From: Sisyra terminalis
Lineage: Eukaryota > Arthropoda > Insecta > Neuroptera > Sisyridae
Direction of reading: 5' to 3'
NCBI GenBank assembly: GCA_958496175.1
Contig: OY292280.1
Coordinates: forward strand, 19,964,001 to 20,028,000
Length of the DNA: 64,000 nt
The notes under the pieces are model-generated. The model made no database searches and was not told the origin of the DNA. It saw nothing but the letters and a program-made list of their open reading frames with translations. How positions within the stretch are numbered: the stretch's first letter is position 1; the number at the start of each line of letters is the position of its first letter. The position numbers and the translations under genes were made by a program. Positions 25,621-38,090 of the stretch are shown here, piece by piece.

Positions 25621-27421
25621 ATTTTGCGGTGATATTTGCGGTTTTTTTTGCGGATATCAATGCGGTTATTTTGCGGTAATATTTGCGGTTATTTTTGCGG
25701 ATATCATTGCGGTTATTTTTGCGGATATCATTGCGGTTATTTTGCGGTAATATTTGCGGTTATTTTTGCGGATATCATTGCGGTTATTTTGCGGTAATAT
25801 TTGCGGTTATTTTTGCGGATATCATTGCGGTTATTTTTGCGGATATCATTGCGGTTATTTAGCGGTAATATTTGCGGTTATTTTTGCGGATATTATTGCG
25901 GTTATTTTTGCGGATATCATTGCGGTTATTTTGCGGTGATATTTGCGGTTATTTTTGCGGATATCATTGCGGTTATTTTTGCGGATATTATTGCGGTTAT
26001 TTTTGCGGATATTATTGCGGTTATTTTTGCGGATATCATGGCGGTTATTTTGCGGTAACATTTGCGGTTATTTTTGCGGATATTATTGCGGTTATTTTTG
26101 CGGATATCATTGCGGTTATTTTGCGGTGATATTTGCGGTTATTTTTGCGGATATCATTGCGGTTATTTTGCGGTGATATTTGCGGTTATTTTTGCGGATA
26201 TCATTGCGGTTATTTTGCGGTAATATTTGCGGTTATTTTTGCGGATATTATTGCGGTTATTTTTGCGGATATCATTGCGGTTATTTTTGCGGATATCATT
26301 GCGGTTATTTTGCGGTGATATTTGCGGTTATTTTTGCGGATATCATTGCGGTTATTTTGCGGTAATATTTGCGGTTATTTTTGCGGATATCATTGCGGAT
26401 ATTTTTGCGGATATTATTGCGGTTATTTTTGCGGATATCATTGCGGTTATTTTTGCGGATATCATTGCGGTTATTTTGCGGTAATATTTGCGGTTATTTT
26501 TGCGGATATCATTGCGGTGATATTTGCGGTTATTTTTGCGATTATTATTGCGGTTATTTTTGCGGATATCATTGCGGTTATTTTGCGGTGATATTTGCGG
26601 TTATTTTTGCGGATATCATTGCGGTTATTTTGCGGTAATATTTGCGGTTATTTGTGCGGATATCATTGCGGTTATTTTTGGGGATATCATTGCGGTTATT
26701 TTGCGGTGATATTTGCGGTTATTTTTGCGGATATCATTGCGGTTATTTTTGCGGATATTATTGCGGTTATTTTTGCGGATATCATTGCGGTTATTTTTGC
26801 GGATATCATTGCGGTTATTTTGCGGTAATATTTGCGGTTATTTTTGCGGATATCATTGCGGTTATTTTGCGGTGATATTTGCGGTTATTTTTGCGGATAT
26901 CATTGCGGTTATTTTTGCGGATATTATTGCGGTTATTTTGCGGTAACATTTGCGGTTATTTATGCGGATATTATTGCGGTTATTTTTGCGGATATCATTG
27001 CGGTTATTTTGCGGTGATATTTGCGGTTATTTTTGCGCATATCATTGCGGTTATTATGCGGTGATATTTGCGGTTATTTTTGCGGATATCATTGCGGTTA
27101 TTTTGCGGTGATATTTGCGGTTTTTTTTGCGGATATCATTGCGGTTATTTTACGGTAATATTTGCGGTTATTTTTTCGGATATCATTGCGGTTATTTTTG
27201 CGGATATCATTGCGGTTATTTTTGCGGATATCATTGCGGTTATTTTGCGGTAATATTTGCGGTTATTTTTGCGGATATTATTGCGGTTATTTTTGCGGAT
27301 ATCATTGCGGTTATTTTGCGGTGATATTTGCGGTTATTTTTGCGGATATCATTGCGGTTATTTTGCGGTAATATTTGCGGTAATTTTTGCGGATATCATT
27401 GCGGTTATTTTGCGGTAATAT
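25621..27421. repeat. Mixed section between the higher-order repeat and the 27.4-kb module
   Basis: The section opens with the eight-T and ATCAATG mark (about 25,640). It holds a four-A run closed by CATGGCGG and a TAACAT-form B near 26,040. It includes a piece like the left-end block, with the half unit GCGGATATTTTT near 26,395. It also has the first GCGATTATTATT half unit (near 26,538) and the first TTTGGGGATATC (near 26,679), both of which become frequent to the right. It ends with an ATG-bearing module at about 26,944-27,063 and TTTTTTCGGATATC near 27,172. No single long partner was identified. Confidence 0.75.
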
Positions 27422-29500
27422 TTGCGGTTATTTTTGCGGATATTATTGCGGGTATTTTTGCGGATATCATTGCGGTTATTTTGCGGTGATATTTGCGGTT
27501 ATTTTTGCGGATATCATTGCGGTTATTTTGCGGTAATATTTGCGGTTATTTTTGCGGATATCATTGCGGTTATTTTTGCGGATATTATTGCGGTTATTTT
27601 TGCGGATATCATTGCGGTTATTTTTGCGGATATCATTGCGGTTATTTTGCGGTAATATTTGCGGTTATTTTTGCGGATATCATTGCGGTTATTTTGCGGT
27701 GATATTTGCGGTTATTTTTGCGGATATCATTGCGGTTATTTTTGCGGATATTATTGCGGTTATTTTGCGGTAACATTTGCGGTTATTTATGCGGATATTA
27801 TTGCGGTTATTTTTGCGGATATCATTGCGGTTATTTTGCGGTGATATTTGCGGTTATTTTTGCGCATATTATTGCGGTTATTATGCGGTGATATTTGCGG
27901 TTATTTTTGCGGATATCATTGCGGTTATTTTGCGGTGATATTTGCGGTTTTTTTTGCGGATATCATTGCGGTTATTTTGCGGTAATATTTGCGGTTATTT
28001 TTGCGGATATCATTGCGGTTATTTTTGCGGATATCATTGCGGTTATTTTGCGGTAATATTTGCGGTTATTTTTGCGGATATCATTGCGGTTACTTTGCGG
28101 TAATATTTGCGGTTATTTTTGCGGATATCATTGCGGTTATTTTTGCGGATATCATTGCGGTTATTTTGCGGTAATATTTGCGGTTATTTTTGCGGATATT
28201 ATTGCGGTTATTTTTGCGGATATCATTGCGGTTATTTTGCGGTGATATTTGCGGTTATTTTTGCGGATATCATTGCGGTTATTTTGCGGTGATATTTGCG
28301 GTTATTTTTGCGGATATCATTGCGGTTATTTTGCGGTGATATTTGCGGTTATTTTTGCGGATATCATTGCGGTTATTTTGCGGTAATATTTGCGGTTATT
28401 TTTGCGGATATCATTGCGGTTATTTTTGCGGATATCATTTCGGATATTTTGCGGTAATATTTGCGGTTATTTTTGCGGATATCATTGCGGTTATTTTGCG
28501 GTGATATTTGCGGTTATTTTTGCGGATATAATTGCGGTTATTTTGCGGTAATATTTGCGGTTATTTTTGCGGATATTATTGCGGTTATTTTTGCGGATAT
28601 CATTGCGGTTATTTTTGCGGATATCATTGCGGATATTTTGCGGTAATATTTGCGGTTATTTTTGCGGATATCATTGCGGTTATTTTTGCGGATATCATTG
28701 CGGTTATTTTGCGGTAATATTTGCGGTTATTTTTGCGGATATTATTGCGGTTATTTTTGCGGATATCATTGCGGTTATTTTGCGGTGATATTTGCGGTTA
28801 TTTTGCGGTGATATTTGCGGTTATTTTTGCGGATATCATTGCGGTTATTTTGCGGTGATATTTGCGGTTATTTTTGCGGATATCATTGCGGTTATTTTGC
28901 GGTGATATTTGCGGTTATTTTTGCGGGTATCATTGCGGTTATTTTTGCGGATATTATTGCGGTTATTTTTGCGGATATCATTGCGGTTATTTTGCGGTGA
29001 TATTTGCGGTTATTTTTGCGGATATCATTGCGGTTATTTTGCGGTAATATTTGCGGTATTTTTTGCGGATATCATTGCGGTTATTTTGCGGTAATATTTG
29101 CGGTTATTTTTGCGGATATTATTGCGGGTATTTTTGCGGATATCATTGCGGTTATTTTGCGGTGATATTTGCGGTTATTTTTGCGGATATCATTGCGGTT
29201 ATTTTGCGGTAATATTTGCGGTAATTTTTGCGGATATCATTGCGGTTATTTTGCGGTAATATTTGCGGTTATTTTTGCGGATATTATTGCGGGTATTTTT
29301 GCGGATATCATTGCGGTTATTTTGCGGTTATATTTGCGGTTATTTTTGCGGATATTATTGCGGTTATTTTGCGGTAACATTTGCGGTTATTTATGCGAAT
29401 ATTATTGCGGTTATTTTTGCGGATATCATTGCGGTTATTTTGCGGTGATATTTGCGGTTATTTTTGCGCATATAATTGCGGTTATTATGCGGTGATATTT
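27422..29500. repeat. Module duplicated at 44.8 kb (copy 1)
   Basis: The section 27,422 to about 28,640 matches 44,800 to about 46,018 at a constant spacing of 17,378 bp. The match continues with changes to about 29,260 at 17,354 bp, a loss of one 24-bp unit. Shared marks include GCGGGTATTTTT at the start, an ATG-bearing module, and GGTTACTTTGCGG near 28,092 and 45,470. Point differences are sparse, for example GATATAATT near 28,526. The intervening 17 kb is not shared as a block, so this is a dispersed rather than tandem relation. Confidence 0.8.
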
Positions 29501-32500
29501 GCGGTTAATTTTGCGGATGTCATTGCGGTTATTTTGCGGTGATATTTGCGGTTTTTTTTGCGGATATCAATGCGGTTATTTTGCGGTAATATTTGCGGTA
29601 ATTTTTGCGGATATCATTGCGGTTATTTTGCGGTAATATTTGCGGTTATTTTTGCGGATATTATTGCGGGTATTTTGCGGTAATATTTGCGGTTATTTTT
29701 GCGGATATCATTGCGGTTATTTTTGCGGATATCATTGCGGTTATTTTGCGGTAATATTTGCGGTTATTTTTGCGGATATTATTGCGGTTATTTTTGCGGA
29801 TATCATTGCGGTTATTTTGCGGTGATATTAGCGGTTATTTTTGCGGATATCATTGCGGCTATTTTGCGGTGATATTTGCGGTTACTTTTGCGGATATCAT
29901 TGCGGTTATTTGGCGGTAATATTTGCGGTTATTTTTGCGGATATCATTGCGGTTATTTTGCGGTAATATTTGCGGTTATTTTTGCGGATATCATTGCGGT
30001 TATTTTTGCGGATATTATTGCGGTTATTTTGCGGATATCATTGCGGTTATTTTGCGGTGATATTTGCGGTTATTTTTGCGGATATCATTGCGGTTATTTT
30101 TGCGGATATCATTGCGGTTATTTTTGCTGATATCATTGCGGTTATTTTGCGGTAATATTTGCGGTTATTTTTGCGGATATCATTGCGGTTATTTTGCGGT
30201 GATATTTGCGGTTATTTTTGCGATTATTATTGCGGTTATTTTGCGGATATCATTGCGGTTATTTTGCGGTGATATTTGCGGTTATTTTTGCGGATATCAT
30301 TGCGGTTATTTTGCGGTAATATTTGCGGTTATTTTTGCGGATATCATTGCGGTTATCTTTGGGGATATCATTGCGGTTATTTTGCGGTGATATTTGCGGT
30401 TATTTTTGCGGATATCATTGCGGTTATTTTTGCGGATATTATTGCGGTTATTTTTGCGGATATCATTGCGGTTATTTTTGCGGATATCATTGCGGTTATT
30501 TTGCGGTGATATTTGCGGTTATTTTGGCGGATATCATTGCGGTTATTTTTGCGGATATTATTGCGGTTATTTTTGCGGATATCATTGCGGTTATTTTTGC
30601 GGATATCATTGCGGTTATTTTGCGGTAACATTTGCGGTTATTTTTGCGGATATTATAGCGGTTATTTTTGCGGATATCATTGCGGTTATTTTTGCGGATA
30701 TCATTGCGGTTATTTTGCGGTGATATTTGCGGTTTTTTTTGCGGATATCAATGCGGTTATTTTGCGGTAATATTTGCGGTTATTTTTGCGGATATTATTG
30801 CGGGTATTTTTGCGGATATCATTGCGGTTATTTTGCGGTGATATTTGCGGTTATTTTGGCGGATATCATTGCGGTTATTTTTGCGGATATTATTGCGGTT
30901 ATTTTTGCGGATATCATTGCGGTTATTTTTGCGGATATCATTGCGGTTATTTTGCGGTAACATTTGCGGTTATTTTTGCGGATATTATAGCGGTTATTTT
31001 TGCGGATATCATTGCGGTTATTTTTGCGGATATCATTGCGGTTATTTTGCGGTAATATTTGCGGTTATTTTTGCGGATATTATTGCGGGTATTTTTGCGG
31101 ATATCATTGCGGTTATTTTGCGGTTATATTTGCGGTTATTTTTGCGGATATTATTGCGGTTATTTTGCGGTAACATTTGCGGTTATTTATGCGAATATTA
31201 TTGCGGTTATTTTTGCGGATATCATTGCGGTTATTTTGCGGTGATATTTGCGGTTATTTTTGCGCATATAATTGCGGTTATTATGCGGTGATATTTGCGG
31301 TTAATTTTGCGGATGTCATTGCGGTTATTTTGCGGTGATATTTGCGGTTTTTTTTGCGGATATCAATGCGGTTATTTTGCGGTAATATTTGCGGTTATTT
31401 TTGCGGATATCATTGCGGTTATTTTGCGGTAATATTTGCGGTTATTTTTGCGGATATCATTGCGGTTATTTTGCGGTAATATTTGCGGTTATTTTTGCGG
31501 ATATCATTGCGGTTATTTTTGCGGATATCATTGCGGTTATTTTGCGGTGATATTTGCGGTTATTTTTGCGGATATCATTGCGGTTATTTTGCGGTAATAT
31601 TTGCGGTATTTTTTGCGGATATCATTGCGGTTATTTTGCGGTAATATTTGCGGTTATTTTTGCGGATATTATTGCGGGTATTTTTGCGGATATCATTGCG
31701 GTTATTTGGCGGTAATATTTGCGGTTATTTTTGCGGATATCATTGCGGTTATTTTGCGGTAATATTTGCGGTAATTTTTGCGGATATCATTGCGGTTATT
31801 TTGCGGTAATATTTGCGGTTATTTTTGCGGATATTATTGCGGGTATTTTTGCGGATATCATTGCGGTTATTTTGCGGTTATTTTTGCGGATATCATTGCG
31901 GTTATTTTTGCGGATATTATTGCGGTTATTTTTGCGGATATCATTGCGGTTATTTTTGCGGATATTATTGCGGTTATTTTTGCGGATATCATTGCGGTTA
32001 TTTTTGCGGATATCATTGCGGTTATTTTGCGGTAATATTTGCGGTTATTTTTGCGGATATCATTGCGGTTATTTTGCGGTAATATTTGCGGTTATTTTTG
32101 CGGATATCATTGCGGTTATTTTGCGGTAATATTTGCGGTTATTTTTGCGGATATCATTGCGGTTATTTTTGCGGATATCATTGCGGTTATTTTGCGGTAA
32201 TATTTGCGGTTATTTTTGCGGATATTATTGCGGTTATTTTTGCGGATATCATTGCGGTTATTTTGCGGTGATATTAGCGGTTATTTTTGCGGATATCATT
32301 GCGGCTATTTTGCGGTGATATTTGCGGTTACTTTTGCGGATATCATTGCGGTTATTTGGCGGTAATATTTGCGGTTATTTTTGCGGATATCATTGCGGTT
32401 ATTTTGCGGTAATATTTGCGGTTATTTTTGCGGATATCATTGCGGTTATTTTTGCGGATATTATTGCGGTTATTTTGCGGATATCATTGCAGTTATTTTG

Positions 32501-35500
32501 CGGTGATATTTGCGGTTATTTTTGCGGATATCATTGCGGTTATTTTTGCGGATATCATTGCGGTTATTTTTGCTGATATCATTGCGGTTATTTTGCGGTA
32601 ATATTTGCGGTTAGTTTTGCGGATATCATTGCGGTTATTTTGCGGTGATATTTGCGGTTATTTTTGCGATTATTATTGCGGTTATTTTGCGGATATCATT
32701 GCGGTTATTTTGCGGTGATATTTGCGGTTATTTTTGCGGATATCATTGCGGTTATTTTGCGGTAATATTTGCGGTTATTTTTGCGGATATCATTGCGGTT
32801 ATCTTTGGGGATATCATTGCGGTTATTTTGCGGTGATATTTGCGGTTATTTTTGCGGATATCATTGCGGTTATTTTTGCGGATATTATTGCGGTTATTTT
32901 TGCGGATATCATTGCGGTTATTTTTGCGGATATCATTGCGGTTATTTTGCGGTGATATTTGCGGTTATTTTGGCGGATATCATTGCGGTTATTTTTGCGG
33001 ATATTATTGCGGTTATTTTTGCGGATATCATTGCGGTTATTTTGCGGTGATATTTGCGGTTTTTTTTGCGGATATCAATGCGGTTATTTTGCGGTAATAT
33101 TTGCGGTTATTTTTGCGGATATCATTGCGGTTATTTTTGCGGATATCATTGCGGTTATTTTGCGGTAATATTTGCGGTTATTTTTGCGGATATCATTGCG
33201 GTTATTTTTGCGGATATCATTGCGGTTATTTTGCGGTGATATTTGCGGTTTTTTTTGCGGATATCAATGCGGTTATTTTGCGGTAATATTTGCGGTTATT
33301 TTTGCGGATATCATTGCGGTTATTTTTGCGGATATCATTGCGGTTATTTTGCGGTAATATTTGCGGTTATTTTTGCGGATATCATTGCGGTTATTTTTGC
33401 GGATATCATTGCGGTTATTTTGCGGTAATATTTGCGGTTATTTTTGCGGATATTATTGCGGTTATTTTTGCGGATATCATTGCGGTTATTTTGCGGTGAT
33501 ATTTGCGGTTATTTTTGCGGATATCATTGCGGCTATTTTGCGGTGATATTTGCGGTTACTTTTGCGGATATCATTGCGATTATTTGGCGGTAATATTTGC
33601 GGTTATTTTTGCGGATATTATTGCGGTTATTTTGCGGTGATATTTGCGGTTTTTTTTGCGGATATCAATGCGGTTATTTTGCGGTAATATTTGCGGTTAT
33701 TTTTGCGGATATCATTGCGGTTATTTTTGCGGATATCATTGCGGTTATTTTGCGGTAATATTTGCGGTTATTTTTGCGGATATCATTGCGGTTATTTTTG
33801 CGGATATCATTGCGGTTATTTTGCGGTAATATTTGCGGTTATTTTTGCGGATATTATTGCGGTTATTTTTGCGGATATCATTGCGGTTATTTTGCGGTGA
33901 TATTAGCGGTTATTTTTGCGGATATCATTGCGGCTATTTTGCGGTGATATTTGCGGTTACTTTTGCGGATATCATTGCGGTTATTTGGCGGTAATATTTG
34001 CGGTTATTTTTGCGGATATCATTGCGGTTATTTTGCGGTAATATTTGCGGTTATTTTTGCGGATATCATTGCGGTTATTTTTGCGGATATTATTGCGGTT
34101 ATTTTGCGGATATCATTGCGGTTATTTTGCGGTGATATTTGCGGTTATTTTTGCGGATATCATTGCGGTTATTTTTGCGGATATCATTGCGGTTATTTTT
34201 GCTGATATCATTGCGGTTATTTTGCGGTAATATTTGCGGTTATTTTTGCGGATATCATTGCGGTTATTTTGCGGTGATATTTGCGGTTATTTTTGCGATT
34301 ATTATTGCGGTTATTTTGCGGATATCATTGCGGTTATTTTGCGGTGATATTTGCGGTTATTTTTGCGGATATCATTGCGGTTATTTTGCGGTAATATTTG
34401 CGGTTATTTTTGCGGATATCATTGCGGTTATCTTTGGGAATATCATTGCGGTTATTTTGCGGTGATATTTGCGGTTATTTTTGCGGATATCATTGCGGTT
34501 ATTTTTGCGGATATTATTGCGGTTATTTTTGCGGATATCATTGCGGTTATTTTGCGGTGATATTTGCGGTTATTTTTGCGGATATCATTGCGGTTATTTT
34601 TGCGGATATTATTGCGGTTATTTTTGCGGATATCATTGCGGTTATTTTGCGGTAACATTTGCGGTTATTTTTGCGGATATTATAGCGGTTATTTTTGCGG
34701 ATATCATTGCGGTTATTTTTGCGGATATCATTGCGGTTATTTTGCGGTGATATTTGCGGTTTTTTTTGCGGATATCAATGCGGTTATTTTGCGGTAATAT
34801 TTGCGGTTATTTTTGCGGATATCATTGCGGTTATTTTTGCGGATATCATTGCGGTTATTTTGCGGTAATATTTGCGGTTATTTTTGCGGATATCATTGCG
34901 GTTATTTTTGCGGATATCATTGCGGTTTTTTGCGGTAATATTTGCGGTTATTTTTGCGGATATTATTGCGGTTATTTTTGCGGATATCATTGCGGTTATT
35001 TTGCGGTGATATTTGCGGTTATTTTTGCGGATATCATTGCGGCTATTTTGCGGTGATATTTGCGGTTACTTTTGCGGATATCATTGCGGTTATTTGGCGG
35101 TAATATTTGCGGTTATTTTTGCGGATATCACTGCGGTTATTTTGCGGTAATATTTGCGGTTATTTTTGCGGATATCATTGCGGTTATTTTTGCGGATATT
35201 ATTGCGGTTATTTTTGCGGATATCATTGCGGTTATTTTTGCGGATATCATTGCGGTTATTTTGCGGTAATATTTGCGGTTATTTTTGCGGATATCATTGC
35301 GGTTATTTTTGCGGATATCAATGCGGTTATTTCGCGGTGATATTTGCGGTTATTTTTGCGGATATCATTGCGGTTATTTTGCGGTAATATTTGCGGTTAT
35401 TTTTGCGGATATCATTGCGGTTATCTTTGGGGATATCATTGCGGTTATTTTGCGGTGATATTTGCGGTTATTTTTGCGGATATTATTGCGGTTATTTTTG

Positions 35501-35583
35501 CGGATATCATAGCGGTTATTTTTGCGGATATCATTGCGGTTATTTTGCGGTGATATTTGCGGTTATTTTTGCGGATATCATTG
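29501..35583. repeat. Section with repeated GGTTAC / TTTGGCGG / GCTGATATC / GCGATT module
   Basis: A module of about 0.5-0.9 kb occurs at 29,687-30,560, 32,133-33,000 and 33,762-34,500, with spacings of 2,446 and 4,075 bp from the first. Its ordered marks are TTAGCGG, GGCTATTTTGCGG, GGTTACTTTTGCGG, TTTGGCGGTAATATT, a B reduced to one protomer, GCTGATATC, GCGATTATTATT and TTTGGGGATATC (GGGAATATC at 34,436). Between copies lie 30,513/30,845 (332 bp apart), 29,263/31,059 (1,796 bp apart), and three close repeats of an eight-T, ATCAATG section at 33,054, 33,243 and 33,644. All of it is A/B satellite. Confidence 0.8.
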
Positions 35584-38090
35584 CGGTTATTTTTGCGGAT
35601 ATTATTGCGGTTATTTTTGCGGATATCATTGCGGTTATTTTTGCGGATATCAATGCGGTTATTTTGCGGTAATATTTGCGGTTATTTTTGCGGATATCAT
35701 TGCGGTTATTTTTGCGGATATCATTGCGGTTATTTTGCGGTAATATTTGCGGTTATTTTTGCGGATATCATTGCGGTTATTTTGCGGTAATATTTGCGGT
35801 TATTTTTGCGGATATCATTGCGGTTATTTTTGCGGATATCATTGCGGTTATTTTGCGGTGATATTTGCGGTTACTTTTGCGGATATTATTGCGGTTATTT
35901 TTGCGGATATCATTGCGGTTATTTTGCGGTGATATTTGCGGTTATTTTTGCGGATATCATTGCGGTTATTTTGCGGTGATATTTGCGGTTACTTTTGCGG
36001 ATATCATTGCGGTTATTTTGCGGGAATATTTGCGGTTATTTTTGCGGATATCATTGCGTTTATTTTTGCGGATATCATTGCGGTTTTTTTGCGGTAATAT
36101 TTGCGGTTATTTTTGCGGATATCATTGCGGTTATTTTTGCGGATATTATTGCGGTTAATTTTGCGGATATCATTGCGGTTATTTTTGCGGATATCATTGC
36201 GGTTATTTTGCGGTAATATTTGCGGTTATTTTTGCGGATATCATTGCGGTTATTTTGCGGTGATATTTGCGGTTATTTTTGCGATTATTATTGCGGTTAT
36301 TTTTGCGGATATCATTGCGGTTATTTTGCGGTGATATTTGCGTTTATTTTTGCGGATATCATTGCGGTTATTTTGCGGTGATATTTGCGGATACTTTTGC
36401 GGATATCATCGCGGTTATTTTGCGGTAATATTTGCGGTTATTTTTGCGGATATCATTGCGTTTATTTTTGCGGATATCATTGCGGTTATTTTGCGGTAAT
36501 ATTTGCGGTTATTTTTGCGGATATCATTGCGGTTATTTTTGCGGATATTATTGCGGTTATTTTTGCGGATATCATTGCGGTTATTTTTGCGGATATCATT
36601 GCGGTTATTTTGCGGTAATATTTGCGGTTATTTTTGCGGATATCATTGCGGTTATTTTGCGGTGATATTTGCGGTTATTTTTGCGATTATTATTGCGGTT
36701 ATTTTTGCGGATATCATTGCGGTTATTTTGCGGTGATATTTGCGGTTATTTTTGCGGATATCATTGCGGTTATTTTGCGGTAATATTTGCGGTTATTTTT
36801 GCGGATATCATTGCGGTTATTTTTGGGGATATCATTGCGGTTATTTTGCGGTGATATTTGCGGTTATTTTTGCGGATATCATTGCGGTTATTTTTGCGGA
36901 TATTATTGCGGTTATTTTTGCGGATATCATTGCGGTTATTTTTGCGGATATCATTGCGGTTATTTTGCGGTAACATTTGCGGTTATTTTCGCGGATATTA
37001 TTGCGGTTATTTTTGCGGATATCATTGCGGTTATTTTGCTGTAATATTTGCGGTTAATTTTGCGGATATTATTGCGGTTATTTTAGCGGATATCATTGCG
37101 GTTATTTTTGCGGATATCATTGCGGTTATTTTGCGGTGATATTTGCGGTTATTTTTGCGGAAATCACTGCGGTTATTTTGCTGTAATATTTGCGGTTATT
37201 TTTGCGGATATTATTGCGGTTAATTTTGCGGATATTATTGCGGATATTATTGCGGTTATTTTTGCGGATATCATTGCGGTTATTTTGCTGTAATATTTGC
37301 GGTTAATTTTGCAAATATTATTGCGGTTATTTTTGCGGATATCATTGCGGTTATTTTCCGGTAATATTTGCGGTTATTTTTGCGGATATTATTGCGGTTA
37401 TTTTGCTGTAATATTTGCGGGTAATTTTGCGGATATCATTGCGGTTATTTTTGCGGATATTATTGCGGTTATTTTTGCGGATATCATTGCGGTTATTTTG
37501 CGGTGATATTTGCGGTTATTTTTGCGGATATCATTGCGGTTATTTTTGCGGATATTATTGCGGTTATTTTTGCGGATATCATTGCGGTTATTTTGCGGTG
37601 ATATTTGCGGTTATTTTTGCGGATATCATTGCGGTTATTTTGCGGTAATAATTGCGGTAATTTTTGCGGATATCATTGCGTTTATTTTGCGGTAATATTT
37701 GCGGTTATTTTTGCGGATATTATTGCGGGTATTTTTGCGGATATCATTGCGGTTATTTTGCGGTGATATTTGCGGTTATTTTTGCGGATATCATTGCGGT
37801 TATTTTGCGGTAATATTTGCGGTAATTTTTGCGGATATCATTGCGGTTATTTTGCGGTAATATTAGCGGTTATTTTTGCGGATATTATTGCGGGTATTTT
37901 TGCGGATATCATTGCGGTTATTTTGCGGTTATATTTGCGGTTATTTTTGCGGTTATTTTGCGGTAATATTTGCGGTTATTTTTGCGGATATCATTGCGGT
38001 TATTTTGCGGTAATATTTGCGGTTATTTTTGCGGATATCATTGCGGTTATTTTTGCGGATATCATTGCGGTTATTTTGCGGTAATATTTG
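35584..38090. repeat. 2,507-bp spaced duplication, copy 1
   Basis: From about 35,584 to about 37,805 this section matches 38,091 to about 40,312 at a constant 2,507-bp spacing. Within it a 402-bp section is in tandem (35,983-36,384 and 36,385-36,786), marked by GGTTACTTTTGCGG (GGATACTTTT in the second), GCGTTTATTTTT and GCGATTATTATT. Further right are GGGGATATC, GCTGTAATATTT, GGAAATC and two adjacent GCGGATATTATT protomers (37,228-37,251). The last 285 bp, with GCGGGTATTTTT and a B shortened by one protomer near 37,940, are not in the partner. Confidence 0.82.
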